From: Bacillota bacterium | GTDB taxonomy: Bacteria; Bacillota; Dethiobacteria; Dethiobacterales; Dethiobacteraceae | Assembly (NCBI GenBank): GCA_012521345.1 | Contig: JAAYMN010000096.1 | Location: 1 to 64,000 of the forward strand | Direction of reading: 5' to 3' | DNA: 64,000 nucleotides | Shown here: one piece after another, positions 1 to 7,583 of the stretch | How positions within the stretch are numbered: position 1 is the stretch's first letter | How the letters are laid out: the number at the start of each line of letters is the position of its first letter | Position numbers and translations under genes: made by a program | Notes under the pieces: generated by a model | Database searches by the model: none | Seen by the model: the letters and a program-made list of their open reading frames with translations, nothing else | Told to the model about the DNA's origin: nothing

Positions 1-187
1 AATGCCCGTCAAGCATAAACGGAACTCTCACACCACTCGAATTACTGCAATTCGGTATTCTGCGGCACACCAGGGTGTGTGCCGCAGAATACCCCAATAA
101 ATTCGCAAACAAAAGCCCCGGCCGGGCAGCGGCCTGCGGGCGTTGCAGATAGATTCGGATGCATCCTAAAACGAGGAGGCAGTATGG
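1..187. other. Left-edge non-coding region with a perfect hairpin
   Basis: No gene is supported in this stretch. It holds a perfect 17-bp inverted repeat (54-70 with 77-93, 6-nt loop) without a T-tract on either side, then a GC-rich segment around 114-150, and the ribosome binding site GAGGAGG at 173-179 of the next gene. The hairpin may end or insulate an upstream transcript beyond the window. No riboswitch class could be matched to the GC-rich part. Confidence 0.5.
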
Positions 188-1210
188 ATGAGAACCAGAA
201 AGAAAATGCGAATACTTAGCTCTGTTTCCATGGTGATCGGTACAATCCTGATGTTTTCCGGCCTCTTGATGGCTCTGACCGGGATGACCGGCGCCAATCC
301 TGCCTTTAAGGTCATCGGAGACAGCGAGGGCCTTAAAGTCGAGCCGGTAGGTGCCTCCTGGTTTGAGGATGTGGGAAACCTGAATCCCGGAGACACTAAG
401 GAGTCGTCAGTTGAAATCAAAAACGAGGGCAGCGAGGCATTTAACGTTAAAATGGGCCTGAAGCGCCTTGACACGCCCGAGGGATTCGACCTGCTTGACA
501 AGCTGATCATGACCGTGACCTACCGGGGTGCAGAGCTGCACCGCGGGTCCATGAAGGAATTCCCAATGCTGGATCTGGGGTCCCTTCTGGCCGGCCAGGT
601 GGAAGAAATAGGTTTTGTGGTAGAGTTTCCCGCGGATACAAGCAACGATTACCAGGGAGCTTCGGCGACGGTGCAGCTGGTTTTTGAAGCGACAAAACCC
701 GATTTCGTGGTACCACCGGAACCCCCGGAAGGTGGCAGTGCGGCGCTTGTGTTGAGAAAGCTTGTTATTGACGAAGCAGGCAATGATATCACTGACCAGC
801 ATGAAGATGTCACCTTCATTGTTGACGTGAACGGTACCGAATATGAATTGACGCCGGGTACGCCTTACCGGATTGACGACATCGAGCCGGGTACCTACAA
901 GGTAAGCGAGATTAAAGAAATGCCTGACGGTTACAGTTATGAGAGCGGCGACGGGCAATATACCGTGGCAAGCGGAGAAACAAAGATAGTCACCATAACA
1001 AACCGCTACACGGAAACGGAGTTTGAAGAAGTACCGGAAGAGCCTGAGGGCCCGGGTGATGAAGAAGAGTTTGAAGTGGAACCGGAAGAGCCTAAAGGTC
1101 CGGACCTGCCAAGAACCGATGGCATGGGATTGCTGATGCTGCCGATGGGCTTCGCGCTGCTGCTCTTCGGTCTGCTCCTGGAGCGCCGGGGCAGGGAACA
1201 AAAAGAATAG
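188..1210 (+). CDS. Surface protein with TasA-like and Cna-B-like domains and an LPxTG-like sorting signal
   Basis: Predicted secreted protein of 340 residues anchored to the cell surface. A basic start and hydrophobic stretch (about residues 9-34) form a signal peptide. Residues 37-168 resemble the TasA/camelysin fold: a WF..VGNLNPGD opening, an N-x-YQG motif near the end and a closing VFEA. Residues 187-272 look like a Cna-B/SpaA-type beta domain. An acidic Pro/Glu linker follows, then LPRTDG at 307-312, a hydrophobic segment and a basic tail, which is the plan of a sortase signal although the motif departs from LPxTG. The start at 188 follows GAGGAGG by 8 nt. No sortase or dedicated signal peptidase gene lies in the window. 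The next gene is a BTAD regulator that may control it, which is inferred from position only. Confidence 0.75.
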   Translation: MRTRKKMRILSSVSMVIGTILMFSGLLMALTGMTGANPAFKVIGDSEGLKVEPVGASWFEDVGNLNPGDTKESSVEIKNEGSEAFNVKMGLKRLDTPEGFDLLDKLIMTVTYRGAELHRGSMKEFPMLDLGSLLAGQVEEIGFVVEFPADTSNDYQGASATVQLVFEATKPDFVVPPEPPEGGSAALVLRKLVIDEAGNDITDQHEDVTFIVDVNGTEYELTPGTPYRIDDIEPGTYKVSEIKEMPDGYSYESGDGQYTVASGETKIVTITNRYTETEFEEVPEEPEGPGDEEEFEVEPEEPKGPDLPRTDGMGLLMLPMGFALLLFGLLLERRGREQKE

Positions 1211-1217
1211 TACTTGA

Positions 1218-1252
1218 GAGAAGCACAGGGTAGACAACGCCCTGTGCTTCTT
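1218..1252 (+). terminator. Terminator after the surface protein gene
   Basis: An 11-bp perfect stem (1220-1230 with 1240-1250), extendable by two pairs, starts about 8 nt after the stop codon. The T-tract is short (TT then AAATG), so this is a weak intrinsic terminator or an mRNA 3' end. Confidence 0.6.
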
Positions 1253-1373
1253 AAATGTATTAAGAAAAAATGAATGATATATGAAAAAATTGCAACTTTC
1301 TACGAAGAACTGGCAGGAATGCCAAACCGGACAGAGAATAATTTAAGAAACGGGGCACAGCTTGTCTTGAGAG

Positions 1374-1398
1374 GGGTTTCCATCTGGTGTGGAAACCT
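1374..1398. promoter_or_regulatory. Hairpin or operator upstream of the BTAD regulator
   Basis: GGTTTCCA (1375-1382) pairs perfectly with TGGAAACC (1390-1397) around a 7-nt loop, with a possible extra G-T pair. It lies about 40 nt before the start codon at 1439, so it could be a binding site for the regulator or a leader stem-loop. No T-tract follows, so it is not a terminator. Confidence 0.4.
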
Positions 1399-1438
1399 AT
1401 ATCTGTCTCAATTCAGACAATAACTGGTGGAATGATTA

Positions 1439-2641
1439 ATGAGCCAAGTAATGAAGAAGATAGATGATCGCGAAAATGTCCTCAAGATTTATACCCTGGG
1501 GCGCTTTCTGGTCAAGCGGGGCGATACCGTGTTGTCTGACCAGTCACACCGTTCCTACCGCCTGTGGGAGCTTTTCCAGTACCTGGTGACGAACCGGAAC
1601 AAGAGCTTTTTGCCGGAAAGCATCGCGGAAAACCTGTGGCCCGACAATGATTACAGCGAACCGCGCCAGGCCGTGCGGACGCAGATTTGCAGGCTTAGGA
1701 AGCTGCTGAAGGATGAAGAGGACGATTCTGAATATATATCCTTTGTGCAAGGCTGCTACCAGTGGAACAACAAGCAGAAAATCTGGCTGGATGTGGATGA
1801 ATTTGAACGCTTGTACCACCTGGCCAAGGCAAAGGAAGACGACAATTACCTCCAGGCCATTGAATTGTATTATGAGGCAGTGTCTTTATACCAGGGGGAA
1901 TACCTGCCCGGGGCCATGTTTAACGAGTGGGTGATTCCCGTCCGCAATTATTACCGGAACCTGTTCCTGCAGTGCGTGGTGGATTTTGCCAACCTGCTGA
2001 AAAAACATGAACGGTATGCGGAGATAGTGGATTTATGCGAAAAAGCAGTCTTAATTGAACCGTACGAGGAAGAACTGCACACAAAGTTCCTGGAGGCGCT
2101 GCTTGCGACGGGCAAAATTAAAAAAGCGCGAGTTCATTATGAATACATAACATCCCTGCTCTACCGTGAGTTCGGTGTAAAGCCGTCGCAGGAACTGCTC
2201 AACATTTACAAGCGGATACAGGCAAAGTCAATTGCCGCCAGTGAGGAAATGGCGGCTCTGCAGCAGGATCTGGCGGAAGAAAAAGACGACGGCGCGTTTA
2301 TTTGCAGCAAAGAAGTTTTCCGCAGCATTTACAAGCTGGAGCGCCGCAGGAGCGACAGGACGAAGCAGGCTGTCTACATCGGCAGCATCTCGCCTGCAGT
2401 TGCCGAGAAGCAGGGTTTGCGCAGGAACAAGGTGATGGACGATCTGGAGGCTGTTTTGTCAAAAACCCTGCGCAAGGGCGATGTGGTGACCAGATGGGAT
2501 GAGGCGCAGTTTGCCCTGATCCTGCCGGGAGTGGACGAAAAGCAGGCACAGACCGTCCTGGACAGAATTGCGAAGCAGTTTAAAGCTTTTCACGACATCA
2601 AACTGAAAATGAAAGCTTTACCCATACTGCCGGACGAATAA
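1439..2641 (+). CDS. BTAD-family transcriptional regulator with degenerate GGDEF-like C-terminus
   Basis: Cytoplasmic transcription factor of 400 residues. Residues 15-105 form an OmpR-type winged helix as in SARP/AfsR regulators. Residues 115-265 are a bacterial transcriptional activator (BTAD) repeat region ending in the usual REFGVKPSQELLNIYKRI. Residues 285-395 resemble a diguanylate cyclase fold: RGDVVTRWDEAQFALILPG sits where a GGDEF signature would be, but reads WDEAQF (353-358), so enzymatic activity is unlikely. The start has a weak TGGTGG element 8 nt upstream. The gene follows the surface protein gene behind a terminator, with its own leader holding an inverted repeat at 1374-1398. 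The DNA-binding and BTAD assignments are firm; the GGDEF relationship rests on the spacing of the RWDE and LILPG motifs. Confidence 0.82.
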   Translation: MSQVMKKIDDRENVLKIYTLGRFLVKRGDTVLSDQSHRSYRLWELFQYLVTNRNKSFLPESIAENLWPDNDYSEPRQAVRTQICRLRKLLKDEEDDSEYISFVQGCYQWNNKQKIWLDVDEFERLYHLAKAKEDDNYLQAIELYYEAVSLYQGEYLPGAMFNEWVIPVRNYYRNLFLQCVVDFANLLKKHERYAEIVDLCEKAVLIEPYEEELHTKFLEALLATGKIKKARVHYEYITSLLYREFGVKPSQELLNIYKRIQAKSIAASEEMAALQQDLAEEKDDGAFICSKEVFRSIYKLERRRSDRTKQAVYIGSISPAVAEKQGLRRNKVMDDLEAVLSKTLRKGDVVTRWDEAQFALILPGVDEKQAQTVLDRIAKQFKAFHDIKLKMKALPILPDE

Positions 2642-2660
2642 GTGGACGTTTGGGAAGGCA

Positions 2661-2690
2661 AAAGCAGCTGCCAGGGCGGCTGCTTTTTTG
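2661..2690 (+). terminator. Intrinsic terminator after the BTAD regulator
   Basis: A strong stem pairs AAAGCAGCTGCC (2661-2672) with GGCGGCTGCTTT, with one G-T pair, and runs into six T residues about 20 nt after the stop codon. Confidence 0.85.
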
Positions 2691-2839
2691 AGTTGCACCT
2701 CCTTCAGCCGCAAGGCGCCTAAATCAACGGCCAGGCCGTCAAAATGAGGACCCACCGGAATGCCCGGCGCCTGTCAGAAAAGGAATAAAAAGGCAGTTGC
2801 AAGAAATAAGCGAAAAAAATATGTTTGGAGGTGGACGCC

Positions 2840-3307
2840 ATGCCGCTGCACATTGTTCAGAATGATATTACCAAAATGCAGGTGGATGCCATTGTTAATG
2901 CTGCAAACACTGCCCTGAAGATGGGAGGGGGAGTATGCGGCGCCATTTTCAGGGCTGCCGGAGCGGAGCAGATGCAGGCCGCCTGTGATGCCATCGGCGG
3001 CTGCCGTACCGGCGAGGCGGTAATTACCCCGGGCTTCAGGCTGCCTGCCAAATACGTCATCCATACACCGGGACCCGTCTGGCAGGGCGGCAATAAGGGG
3101 GAGGAAGAGCTCCTGCGCAGCTGCTATCTTTCTTCACTGGAGCTTGCCCAAAAGCACGGCTGCCAATCGGTAGCCTTCCCGCTCATCTCCGCGGGCATCT
3201 ACGGCTACCCGAAAGACCAGGCCATGGAAGTGGCAACCACCGCCATCGAGGATTTCCTGCGTGAAAATAACAGCGAGATGGATGTCTACCTGGTTTTATT
3301 CGGCTAA
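2840..3307 (+). CDS. Macrodomain protein (MacroD/YmdB type), short C-terminus
   Basis: Predicted ADP-ribose-binding macrodomain that would remove ADP-ribose from proteins or hydrolyse O-acetyl-ADP-ribose. It has 155 residues from the ATG at 2840, chosen because GGAGGT (2827-2832) sits 7 nt upstream; an in-frame TTG at 2825 overlaps that site. The ADP-ribose motifs are intact: NAAN at residues 20-23, GGGVCGAI at 29-36, the HTPGPVW strand and the [10 protein letters not shown] loop. The protein stops right after the last beta strand (VYLVLFG), whereas relatives usually carry a further helix of about ten residues. It is followed after 24 nt by a DUF362 ferredoxin gene, so the two are probably one operon. 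A second, zinc-type macrodomain lies nearby on the other strand. Confidence 0.85.
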   Translation: MPLHIVQNDITKMQVDAIVNAANTALKMGGGVCGAIFRAAGAEQMQAACDAIGGCRTGEAVITPGFRLPAKYVIHTPGPVWQGGNKGEEELLRSCYLSSLELAQKHGCQSVAFPLISAGIYGYPKDQAMEVATTAIEDFLRENNSEMDVYLVLFG

Positions 3308-3331
3308 CTGCCGCTGGTGGGGTGATAGTCA

Positions 3332-4513
3332 ATGGCTGATGTTATTATTAAAGAATGCCGGGAATATGACGCGGAGATCATCAAGGCGCAAATTAATGCC
3401 GGGATGGAGTTGCTTGGCGGCTGGGGGCGCTTTGTTGCGCCGGGGATGAAAGTCCTGCTGAAAGTTAATCTGATTGGTCCGAAAAAAGCGGATTCGGCAG
3501 CGGTTACGCATGCCGAATTTGTGCGGGCGCTGGTGCAGATTCTGAAAAATCTTGGCTGCGAGGTCTGGATTGGCGACAGCTCGGGCGGCGCTATTGCCGG
3601 AATTGCTCCTACTGCCCAGAGTTTTAAGGTCTCCGGCCTTGCCCGGGTAGCCGAGGAAGAGGGGGCTGTTATTAAGAATTTTGACAGGGAAGGGGCAGTG
3701 GAAGTTAAAGCGGAAAGCGGCTTAGTAGAGGGCATGTACCTGGCCGGGCCCATGTTTGATGCTGATTTTGTCATCAACGTACCGAAGCTGAAGACGCATT
3801 CGGCCACATTGTATACGGGGGCAGTGAAAAACCTGTTTGGCTGCATCCCGGGTCTGAAAAAAGCCGGCTATCACCGCCTGGCTCCCGACCCAAAAGATTT
3901 GGGTACCGTTCTTTACGATATCCACCGGGCGGTGAAAGCCGGCCTGCATATAATGGACGGCATTGTTGCCATGCAGGGCGAAGGGCCTACGGCAGGGCAG
4001 GCCTACCCGGCCGGTAAAATCCTTATCAGCACCGACCCGCTGGCGCTGGATACGGTAGCTGCAGCCATGCTGGGTATGGATATCGCTGAGATACCTATGC
4101 TGCAGACAGTAAAAGAGCGGGGGCTGGGAACGGCAGACTTGGACAAAATCAGGCTTGCAGGCGATTTTGTGCAGCCGCCTGTCCTGCGGGGGTTTAAGCT
4201 GCCGAAGCGCTACCGCCGCAGTGGCAATTGGAACCCTGCCATAGTGGTGAAGTTCATAGATTTTATGCGGGCACGGCCGTATATTGACAGCAAACTTTGC
4301 AAAAACTGCAACATGTGCGTGGAAAGCTGCCCGGTACAGGCTATTGAGCAGCAGACAAAACGGATTGACTACAAGGCATGTATTGAATGTATGTGCTGTC
4401 ATGAACTTTGCCTGCATAAGGCGGTAACTTTGCGTTGGGACAACCGGCTGGCGGCTTTTTTCATGAAACTTTACAACAAGGCAATAGCAGCTGGGGCTGC
4501 CAAAAGCAAATAG
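3332..4513 (+). CDS. DUF362 domain protein with two C-terminal 4Fe-4S clusters
   Basis: Cytoplasmic iron-sulfur protein of 393 residues. Residues 1-290 carry the DUF362 fold: KVNLIGPKK, the IGDSSGG loop, VPKLKTHSATLYTGAVKNLFG and the DPLALDTVAA segment. Residues 318-366 hold two ferredoxin motifs (CKNCNMCVESCP, then CIECMCCHELC), so it probably passes electrons, but no substrate is known for the family. The start follows GGTGGGGTGA closely. It sits 24 nt behind the macrodomain gene and converges on the Zn-macrodomain gene, leaving only 24 nt with no visible terminator. A link to ADP-ribose metabolism is suggested only by position. Confidence 0.85.
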   Translation: MADVIIKECREYDAEIIKAQINAGMELLGGWGRFVAPGMKVLLKVNLIGPKKADSAAVTHAEFVRALVQILKNLGCEVWIGDSSGGAIAGIAPTAQSFKVSGLARVAEEEGAVIKNFDREGAVEVKAESGLVEGMYLAGPMFDADFVINVPKLKTHSATLYTGAVKNLFGCIPGLKKAGYHRLAPDPKDLGTVLYDIHRAVKAGLHIMDGIVAMQGEGPTAGQAYPAGKILISTDPLALDTVAAAMLGMDIAEIPMLQTVKERGLGTADLDKIRLAGDFVQPPVLRGFKLPKRYRRSGNWNPAIVVKFIDFMRARPYIDSKLCKNCNMCVESCPVQAIEQQTKRIDYKACIECMCCHELCLHKAVTLRWDNRLAAFFMKLYNKAIAAGAAKSK

Positions 4514-4537
4514 TTACGGCTGCGCGGCTGTGGCCGC

Positions 4538-5317
4538 TCATCCCAGAAGTTTTCGGTAAATAGCCTCGTCCGCGGCAGTGAATACGTTGAAAACGACGTA
4601 TTCAGGTGAAGGGTTTTGGGCGGGGAATTTTTTTACCTGTTCGATGGCAATTGCTGCCGCTTTTTCTTTGGGGAAGCGGAAGACGCCGGTTGAGATGCAG
4701 CAAAAGGCAATGCTGCGGCAGCCGTTTGCAGCTGCCAGCTCTAAACAGGACCGGTAGCAGGAGGCCAGGAGGTCGCAGTCCTGCTGCGTCAGCGGGTGGT
4801 CAATAACGGGGCCTACGGTGTGCAGGATATATTTGGCCGGAAGGTTGAAAGCGGGGGTGATTTTGGCCCGGCCGGTTGGTTCCGGGCGCCCCTGTTTGAC
4901 CATCAGCTCATGGCAGTACAGCCTGAGCTGGATGCCGCTGTAGGTGTGAATGCAGTTGTCAATGCAGTCGTGGCAGGGCTGCCAGCATCCTTCCAGTCCG
5001 CTGTTGGCGGCGTTCACGATGGCGTCTATTTTCAGCCTGGTAATGTCGCCCTTCCAGACGGCAAGGCGGGGGTCGGCAGCCGTTCTTTCCAGTTTGTCCG
5101 CATCAACAATTCCCCGCCTGGCAAGCAGCTCCTGCAAATAAGCGTCCTGGATTTGCAGGAATTCCTTGCTTGCAGGCAGGGGAGGCCGGACATTCATCAG
5201 GGAGCGCAAAAGCCGCCACTGCAGCCCTGGGTCGGCCGGTATTTCTATGTCCTTGTACTTTGGGTTTTCTTTTAACAATTCTTGAATCAGGTAAATTCTT
5301 TTTTCAGCGTGTGTCAT
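4538..5317 (-). CDS. Zinc-dependent macrodomain, protein-ADP-ribose hydrolase linked to SirTM
   Basis: Predicted hydrolase that removes ADP-ribose placed on a target protein by the adjacent class M sirtuin. It has 259 residues. A helical N-terminal part (1-80) precedes the macrodomain. NAAN is at 102-105. The zinc signature specific to this family follows (C111, C115, H116 and C118 in CWQPCHDCIDN, then IHTYSGIQLR), and the ISTGVFRFP loop and a full C-terminal helix are present. The start codon overlaps the sirtuin stop by 4 nt (ATGA), indicating translational coupling. In known SirTM operons this enzyme reverses modification of a lipoylated GcvH-like protein; no such gene is found here. The family assignment is strong and the substrate is open. 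Confidence 0.9.
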   Translation of the reverse strand: MTHAEKRIYLIQELLKENPKYKDIEIPADPGLQWRLLRSLMNVRPPLPASKEFLQIQDAYLQELLARRGIVDADKLERTAADPRLAVWKGDITRLKIDAIVNAANSGLEGCWQPCHDCIDNCIHTYSGIQLRLYCHELMVKQGRPEPTGRAKITPAFNLPAKYILHTVGPVIDHPLTQQDCDLLASCYRSCLELAAANGCRSIAFCCISTGVFRFPKEKAAAIAIEQVKKFPAQNPSPEYVVFNVFTAADEAIYRKLLG

Positions 5318-6225
5318 GATTCTTGCCCTTTTCCTTGCATTTGATAAAGGTGCTCAATGACATCCGCGGCATCGTAGGGCATTTCAGTCGCGGCATGCTT
5401 TATGGCGTCCGGGACCATAGGATAGCCGCCGTGGCCGGGCCATTCCTTGTATTCCTTGTTGACCCGGAACAGGTGGGCATTGCTATGATAATAGGTCAGG
5501 CGTTCAAAGGGCCAGCGAATGACTACAGGCGTGTTGAAGCCCACTCCCAGTTCAAGAAGGCAGAGCTTTTTCCCGGCAGTGCTTTCCACAAAGTCATAGT
5601 AGCGCTGTCGTTCTTTTTTGTAGCCTTCGAAGGCTCGGAAGGCCAGGTTGAGCGGCGCGCCGCAGTACGGGCAGCGGGGGATGGCGTTTTCATCGGCGAT
5701 CATGAAGGTTTCCGGGTCAATCAGGGGCAGCAGCTTGTCAATGTAAGGCTTGATTTCCCAGGTTTCCCTTGTGCACCCGGCCATGCAGCGCACCCTGTCG
5801 TAGCTGCCCTGGGCTTCAAAGACGCGGTCCATGGGGAAGCCCGTCCGCAGGAATTGCCGGTCGCAGTTGGAGGTAATGACAAAAAAGTCTTTGCCCTCCA
5901 CAATGCTAAGCAGTTTTTTGTAGAGTTCGGAGGGAGGGAACACATAGCGGACGAAATGGACATGCCTGACCAGGTAAGCCCATTCCCTTGCCTGCGGCCA
6001 TTCTTCATGCTGGAAAAGCTCATACGGGTAGCGATAGCCCCTGGCTGCCATCTCCGGCTGGAACTGCTTGAAGAGTTCCTCGTCCAGGTAGCTTAAGCCG
6101 GCGGCAGCCGTCAGCCCGGCGCCTGCACCGATCAGGATTTTGTCTGCAGTCTGCAGCCAGTGGTTCAGCTTTTCCAGGTCGGCAGTGAATTTTTTCTTTT
6201 CGTCACTGTTAAGCTGGTTTTGCAT
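5314..6225 (-). CDS. Class M sirtuin (SirTM), predicted protein ADP-ribosyltransferase
   Basis: NAD-dependent sirtuin of 303 residues. GAGAGLTAAAGLS (33-45) is the NAD-binding loop and TSNCDRQFLRTGF (118-130) replaces the usual TQNIDxLH segment, keeping N120 and D122. In canonical deacylases the catalytic His lies in an HG motif; here it is Gln (Q139 in EAQGSY), as in SirTM enzymes known to ADP-ribosylate rather than deacetylate. Cys residues for the structural zinc follow (CMAGC, CPYCG). The start at 6225 was chosen because GGAGG sits 5 nt upstream; the frame is open further, but that part overlaps the upstream gene. It lies between a UroD-family gene and the Zn-macrodomain gene in one minus-strand unit. 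GcvH-L and LplA2 partners are absent from the window. Confidence 0.9.
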   Translation of the reverse strand: MQNQLNSDEKKKFTADLEKLNHWLQTADKILIGAGAGLTAAAGLSYLDEELFKQFQPEMAARGYRYPYELFQHEEWPQAREWAYLVRHVHFVRYVFPPSELYKKLLSIVEGKDFFVITSNCDRQFLRTGFPMDRVFEAQGSYDRVRCMAGCTRETWEIKPYIDKLLPLIDPETFMIADENAIPRCPYCGAPLNLAFRAFEGYKKERQRYYDFVESTAGKKLCLLELGVGFNTPVVIRWPFERLTYYHSNAHLFRVNKEYKEWPGHGGYPMVPDAIKHAATEMPYDAADVIEHLYQMQGKGQES

Positions 6226-6256
6226 ACAATCCTCCGGCAAGGCAGCATCCGTTGCG

Positions 6257-7336
6257 TTACTTTCTGCCGTAGAGCTTGTTGTAGTATGCCAGGGAATAAT
6301 GGTAAAGCTCGTCCCTGGCGATTTTTTCCTGCTCGGCATTGTTGTTCTCGGTCATAATCCAGCACATGACGCGGCCGGTCTCGCCATAACGGTCCACAAA
6401 ATCACGGACTGCTTTGCGTATTTCACCTTCCTGCCAGTCTGGCTTCAGGATAAGGGGAAAGGCGAAGGTCATGTCCTTGCCATAGTGGGTGTACAGGTAG
6501 TCAAGATCGTTGGCGTTGTACTGCGGTGTCCACATGTCAATGCCCATTTCAATCATCATGGGAACATACTGGATGTTCTTGCCGCAGGAATGGAGTTCGA
6601 TAAACTTGCCCTGGCTCTTGACGAAATCAAGGAAGCGCTTCGTCGCCGGCATAATCTGCTTGCGGAACATTTCGTTGGAAAAGAACCCTGCGCGCTGCGT
6701 TCCCCAGTCGTCGTGGTACAGTACACCGTCCACGCGGCCGTAATACTTGAAAACATACTGGCAGCATTCAATCTTGTAGTCTGCCATCTTCTGAAAGAAT
6801 TCTTCCAGCAGTTCCGGTTCCTCGTAGAAAGCCAGCAAGGTTTCATCGAAGGGGATTAGTTCATGCAGGCGCTCAAAAATGCCTTCCACGCATTCATAAA
6901 TATGCGGCCTGTCCGGGTCCAGCATCTTTTGCAGTTTTTCGCCGTCTGTTTTGAAATCGACCAGCGACAAATCGGGCCACTCCAGTTCTTCTTTCCATTT
7001 TGAGAATTCGGATATTGTCCTGGTGCCCGGCTTGGTAATCATGCCGCCGACCGATTCCACCATGGTCCAGTAGACACCCCACCAGTCATAGCCGTCAACC
7101 TCCGGCACGGGGTGTTCTTCAATGGCGTCCGGCCAGATAATATTTGCTTCGTAAAAGTATGCCGGCATCCAGTAAGGCTGGTTGCCCTTGACGCAGCGTA
7201 GATAGTTGTCTCTGACACTGATTACCCGCTTGGGGATTGGTTCCTTCGGCCTCTGCATAATCCAGGGAAAGCTTCCCGGAGTCTGCCATTCCTTTGAATA
7301 ATCGCGGTTGGCTGCTCTTTCCATAAATCTGCCCAT
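6257..7336 (-). CDS. UroD/MtaA-family methyltransferase-like protein
   Basis: A 359-residue member of the uroporphyrinogen decarboxylase superfamily, of the kind that acts as a corrinoid- or cobalamin-dependent methyltransferase. HSCG at 249-252 matches the zinc-ligand motif of MtaA/MtbA-like enzymes, and D209-D210 lie in the HDDWGTQ segment typical of the family. It lacks the N-terminal Arg-rich signature of true heme-pathway HemE, and no heme genes are nearby. The start has AAGGAG 6-7 nt upstream. It is the first gene of the UroD, sirtuin and Zn-macrodomain unit, 31 nt before the sirtuin. An intrinsic terminator separates it from the ABC importer upstream. No corrinoid protein gene is visible in the window, so the methyl donor and acceptor are unknown. 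Confidence 0.8.
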   Translation of the reverse strand: MGRFMERAANRDYSKEWQTPGSFPWIMQRPKEPIPKRVISVRDNYLRCVKGNQPYWMPAYFYEANIIWPDAIEEHPVPEVDGYDWWGVYWTMVESVGGMITKPGTRTISEFSKWKEELEWPDLSLVDFKTDGEKLQKMLDPDRPHIYECVEGIFERLHELIPFDETLLAFYEEPELLEEFFQKMADYKIECCQYVFKYYGRVDGVLYHDDWGTQRAGFFSNEMFRKQIMPATKRFLDFVKSQGKFIELHSCGKNIQYVPMMIEMGIDMWTPQYNANDLDYLYTHYGKDMTFAFPLILKPDWQEGEIRKAVRDFVDRYGETGRVMCWIMTENNNAEQEKIARDELYHYSLAYYNKLYGRK

Positions 7337-7507
7337 CCTAATACTCCTTTCTGTCTGTTGTCACGGCTTTATATTTTTGTCGGCGGAATAATCCTTAAAA
7401 ACATTATATCATACCACGGCAGGAACAGTTTTGACAAAAGCAGGTCTGCGCGCCGGGAAAACCGCAGAGGGCAACAGGATTTGGGGAACAAAAAGCGGTG
7501 CAGACAT

Positions 7508-7542
7508 AAAACCGGGCTACAGGCACTATGCCTGCAACCCGG
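7508..7542 (-). terminator. Intrinsic terminator after the ABC importer operon
   Basis: On the minus strand a 14-bp stem (7529-7542 with 7512-7525, 3-nt loop) pairs fully if two G-U pairs are allowed, and runs into TTTT. On the plus strand the same two positions become A-C mismatches, so the structure is tuned for minus-strand RNA. It lies about 40 nt after the last permease gene. Confidence 0.8.
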
Positions 7543-7583
7543 CTGGTGGTGAAAGAAGAGAAGGCAGAGTGTTGCATGTGCTG

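Noticed and set aside
94-187. Possible riboswitch (cyclic-di-GMP type) before the surface protein gene
   Set aside because: The segment has GCAAAC and a GC-rich stem but lacks the ordered conserved blocks of known classes.
6226-6339. Upstream extension of the sirtuin reading frame
   Set aside because: It overlaps the UroD-family gene, has no conserved sequence, and GGAGG is placed correctly for the ATG at 6225.
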